This document shows, piece by piece, positions 4,967 to 5,103 of a DNA stretch of 5,103 bases. Source of the stretch: an uncultured Campylobacter sp. (GTDB lineage: Bacteria > Campylobacterota > Campylobacteria > Campylobacterales > Campylobacteraceae); NCBI GenBank assembly GCA_938046705.1, contig CALIWP010000379.1:1-5103 (forward strand), given 5' to 3'. Numbering within the stretch: position 1 is the stretch's first letter; each line of letters starts with the position of its first letter. Both the position numbers and the translations under genes were made by a program. The notes under the pieces were generated by a model, which was not told the DNA's origin, ran no database searches, and worked only from the letters and a program-made list of their open reading frames with translations.

Positions 4967-5025
4967 AATTTGAACGGAAATTTGACGGGATTTCGGGTTA
5001 AATTTGGGGAAATATTTTAAATTTG
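4966..5025. repeat. cluster of four AAATTTG words
   Basis: AAATTTG occurs at 4966-4972, 4978-4984, 5000-5006 and 5019-5025, all in the same orientation, with start-to-start spacing of 12, 22 and 19 bases. The reverse form CAAATTT follows downstream near 5069. The word is common throughout this genome's intergenic DNA, so the cluster may reflect word bias and not a specific site. Confidence 0.4.
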
Positions 5026-5051
5026 AGTCGCCGAGACCCGTATCTTTAAGA

Positions 5052-5060
5052 TGCTAAAAT
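5052..5060 (+). promoter_or_regulatory. candidate extended -10 promoter reading out of the window
   Basis: TGCTAAAAT gives TG, one base, then TAAAAT (5055-5060). A small palindrome, ATCTT-T-AAGAT (5042-5052), abuts it. The predicted transcript begins near 5067 and runs rightwards past the window end. No gene is seen between here and the edge. Confidence 0.4.
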
Positions 5061-5093
5061 TTAGTTGTCAAATTTACATTTTACTTCTTTGTT

Positions 5094-5100
5094 AAGGGGG
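5094..5100 (+). promoter_or_regulatory. probable ribosome binding site at the right edge
   Basis: AAGGGGG followed by AAG ends the window. Its purine-rich sequence and its position about 30 bases after the predicted transcript start suggest a + strand gene beginning within a few bases past 5103. The gene itself is outside the window. Confidence 0.4.
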
Positions 5101-5103
5101 AAG

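Noticed and set aside
1..5103. A CRISPR array, insertion sequence or retron-like element.
   Set aside because: No regularly spaced repeats with unique spacers, no transposase frame with terminal inverted repeats and no reverse transcriptase motifs are present.

Overview
The window looks like chromosomal DNA of a Campylobacter species, most likely of the C. concisus / curvus / showae / rectus kind. The grounds are very AT-rich intergenic DNA, frequent AAATTTG/CAAATTT words, TTG and GTG starts behind strong AAAGGAG ribosome binding sites, and codon use in the genes. The assignment to genus is inference from style; no marker gene is present.

There are five supported genes. On the left, after about 300 bases of gene-free AT-rich DNA, lies a two-gene HigBA-type toxin-antitoxin operon on the + strand (330-927). 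It has a perfect extended -10 box, a TTG start for the toxin and an 8-base overlap between the two genes. Converging on it is a tyrosine recombinase (integrase) on the - strand (1012-2130), whose complete catalytic set can be read, with its own intrinsic terminator at 929-958. An integrase next to a toxin-antitoxin pair in AT-rich DNA suggests the end of an integrated element or its remnant. The likely boundary lies in the integrase leader or the intergenic region 2131-2377. No tRNA gene or duplicated attachment site can be seen in the window.

To the right, a DUF4213/DUF364 protein (2378-3232, +) is transcribed divergently from the integrase. It belongs to a family proposed to bind heavy metals. 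A full-length NAD(P)-dependent aldehyde dehydrogenase (3420-4880, -) converges on it and ends at a good intrinsic terminator. The dehydrogenase promoter region carries an inverted repeat containing a Fur/PerR-like box. At the extreme right edge a candidate promoter and ribosome binding site point out of the window, so another + strand gene probably starts just past base 5103.

The genes do not form one pathway. The left half is accessory (integrase plus toxin-antitoxin), and the right half looks like ordinary chromosomal metabolism. I see no convincing new multi-gene system. The most unusual element is a 12-base-period GGGTAACCC repeat, which also forms a hairpin, in the integrase leader.
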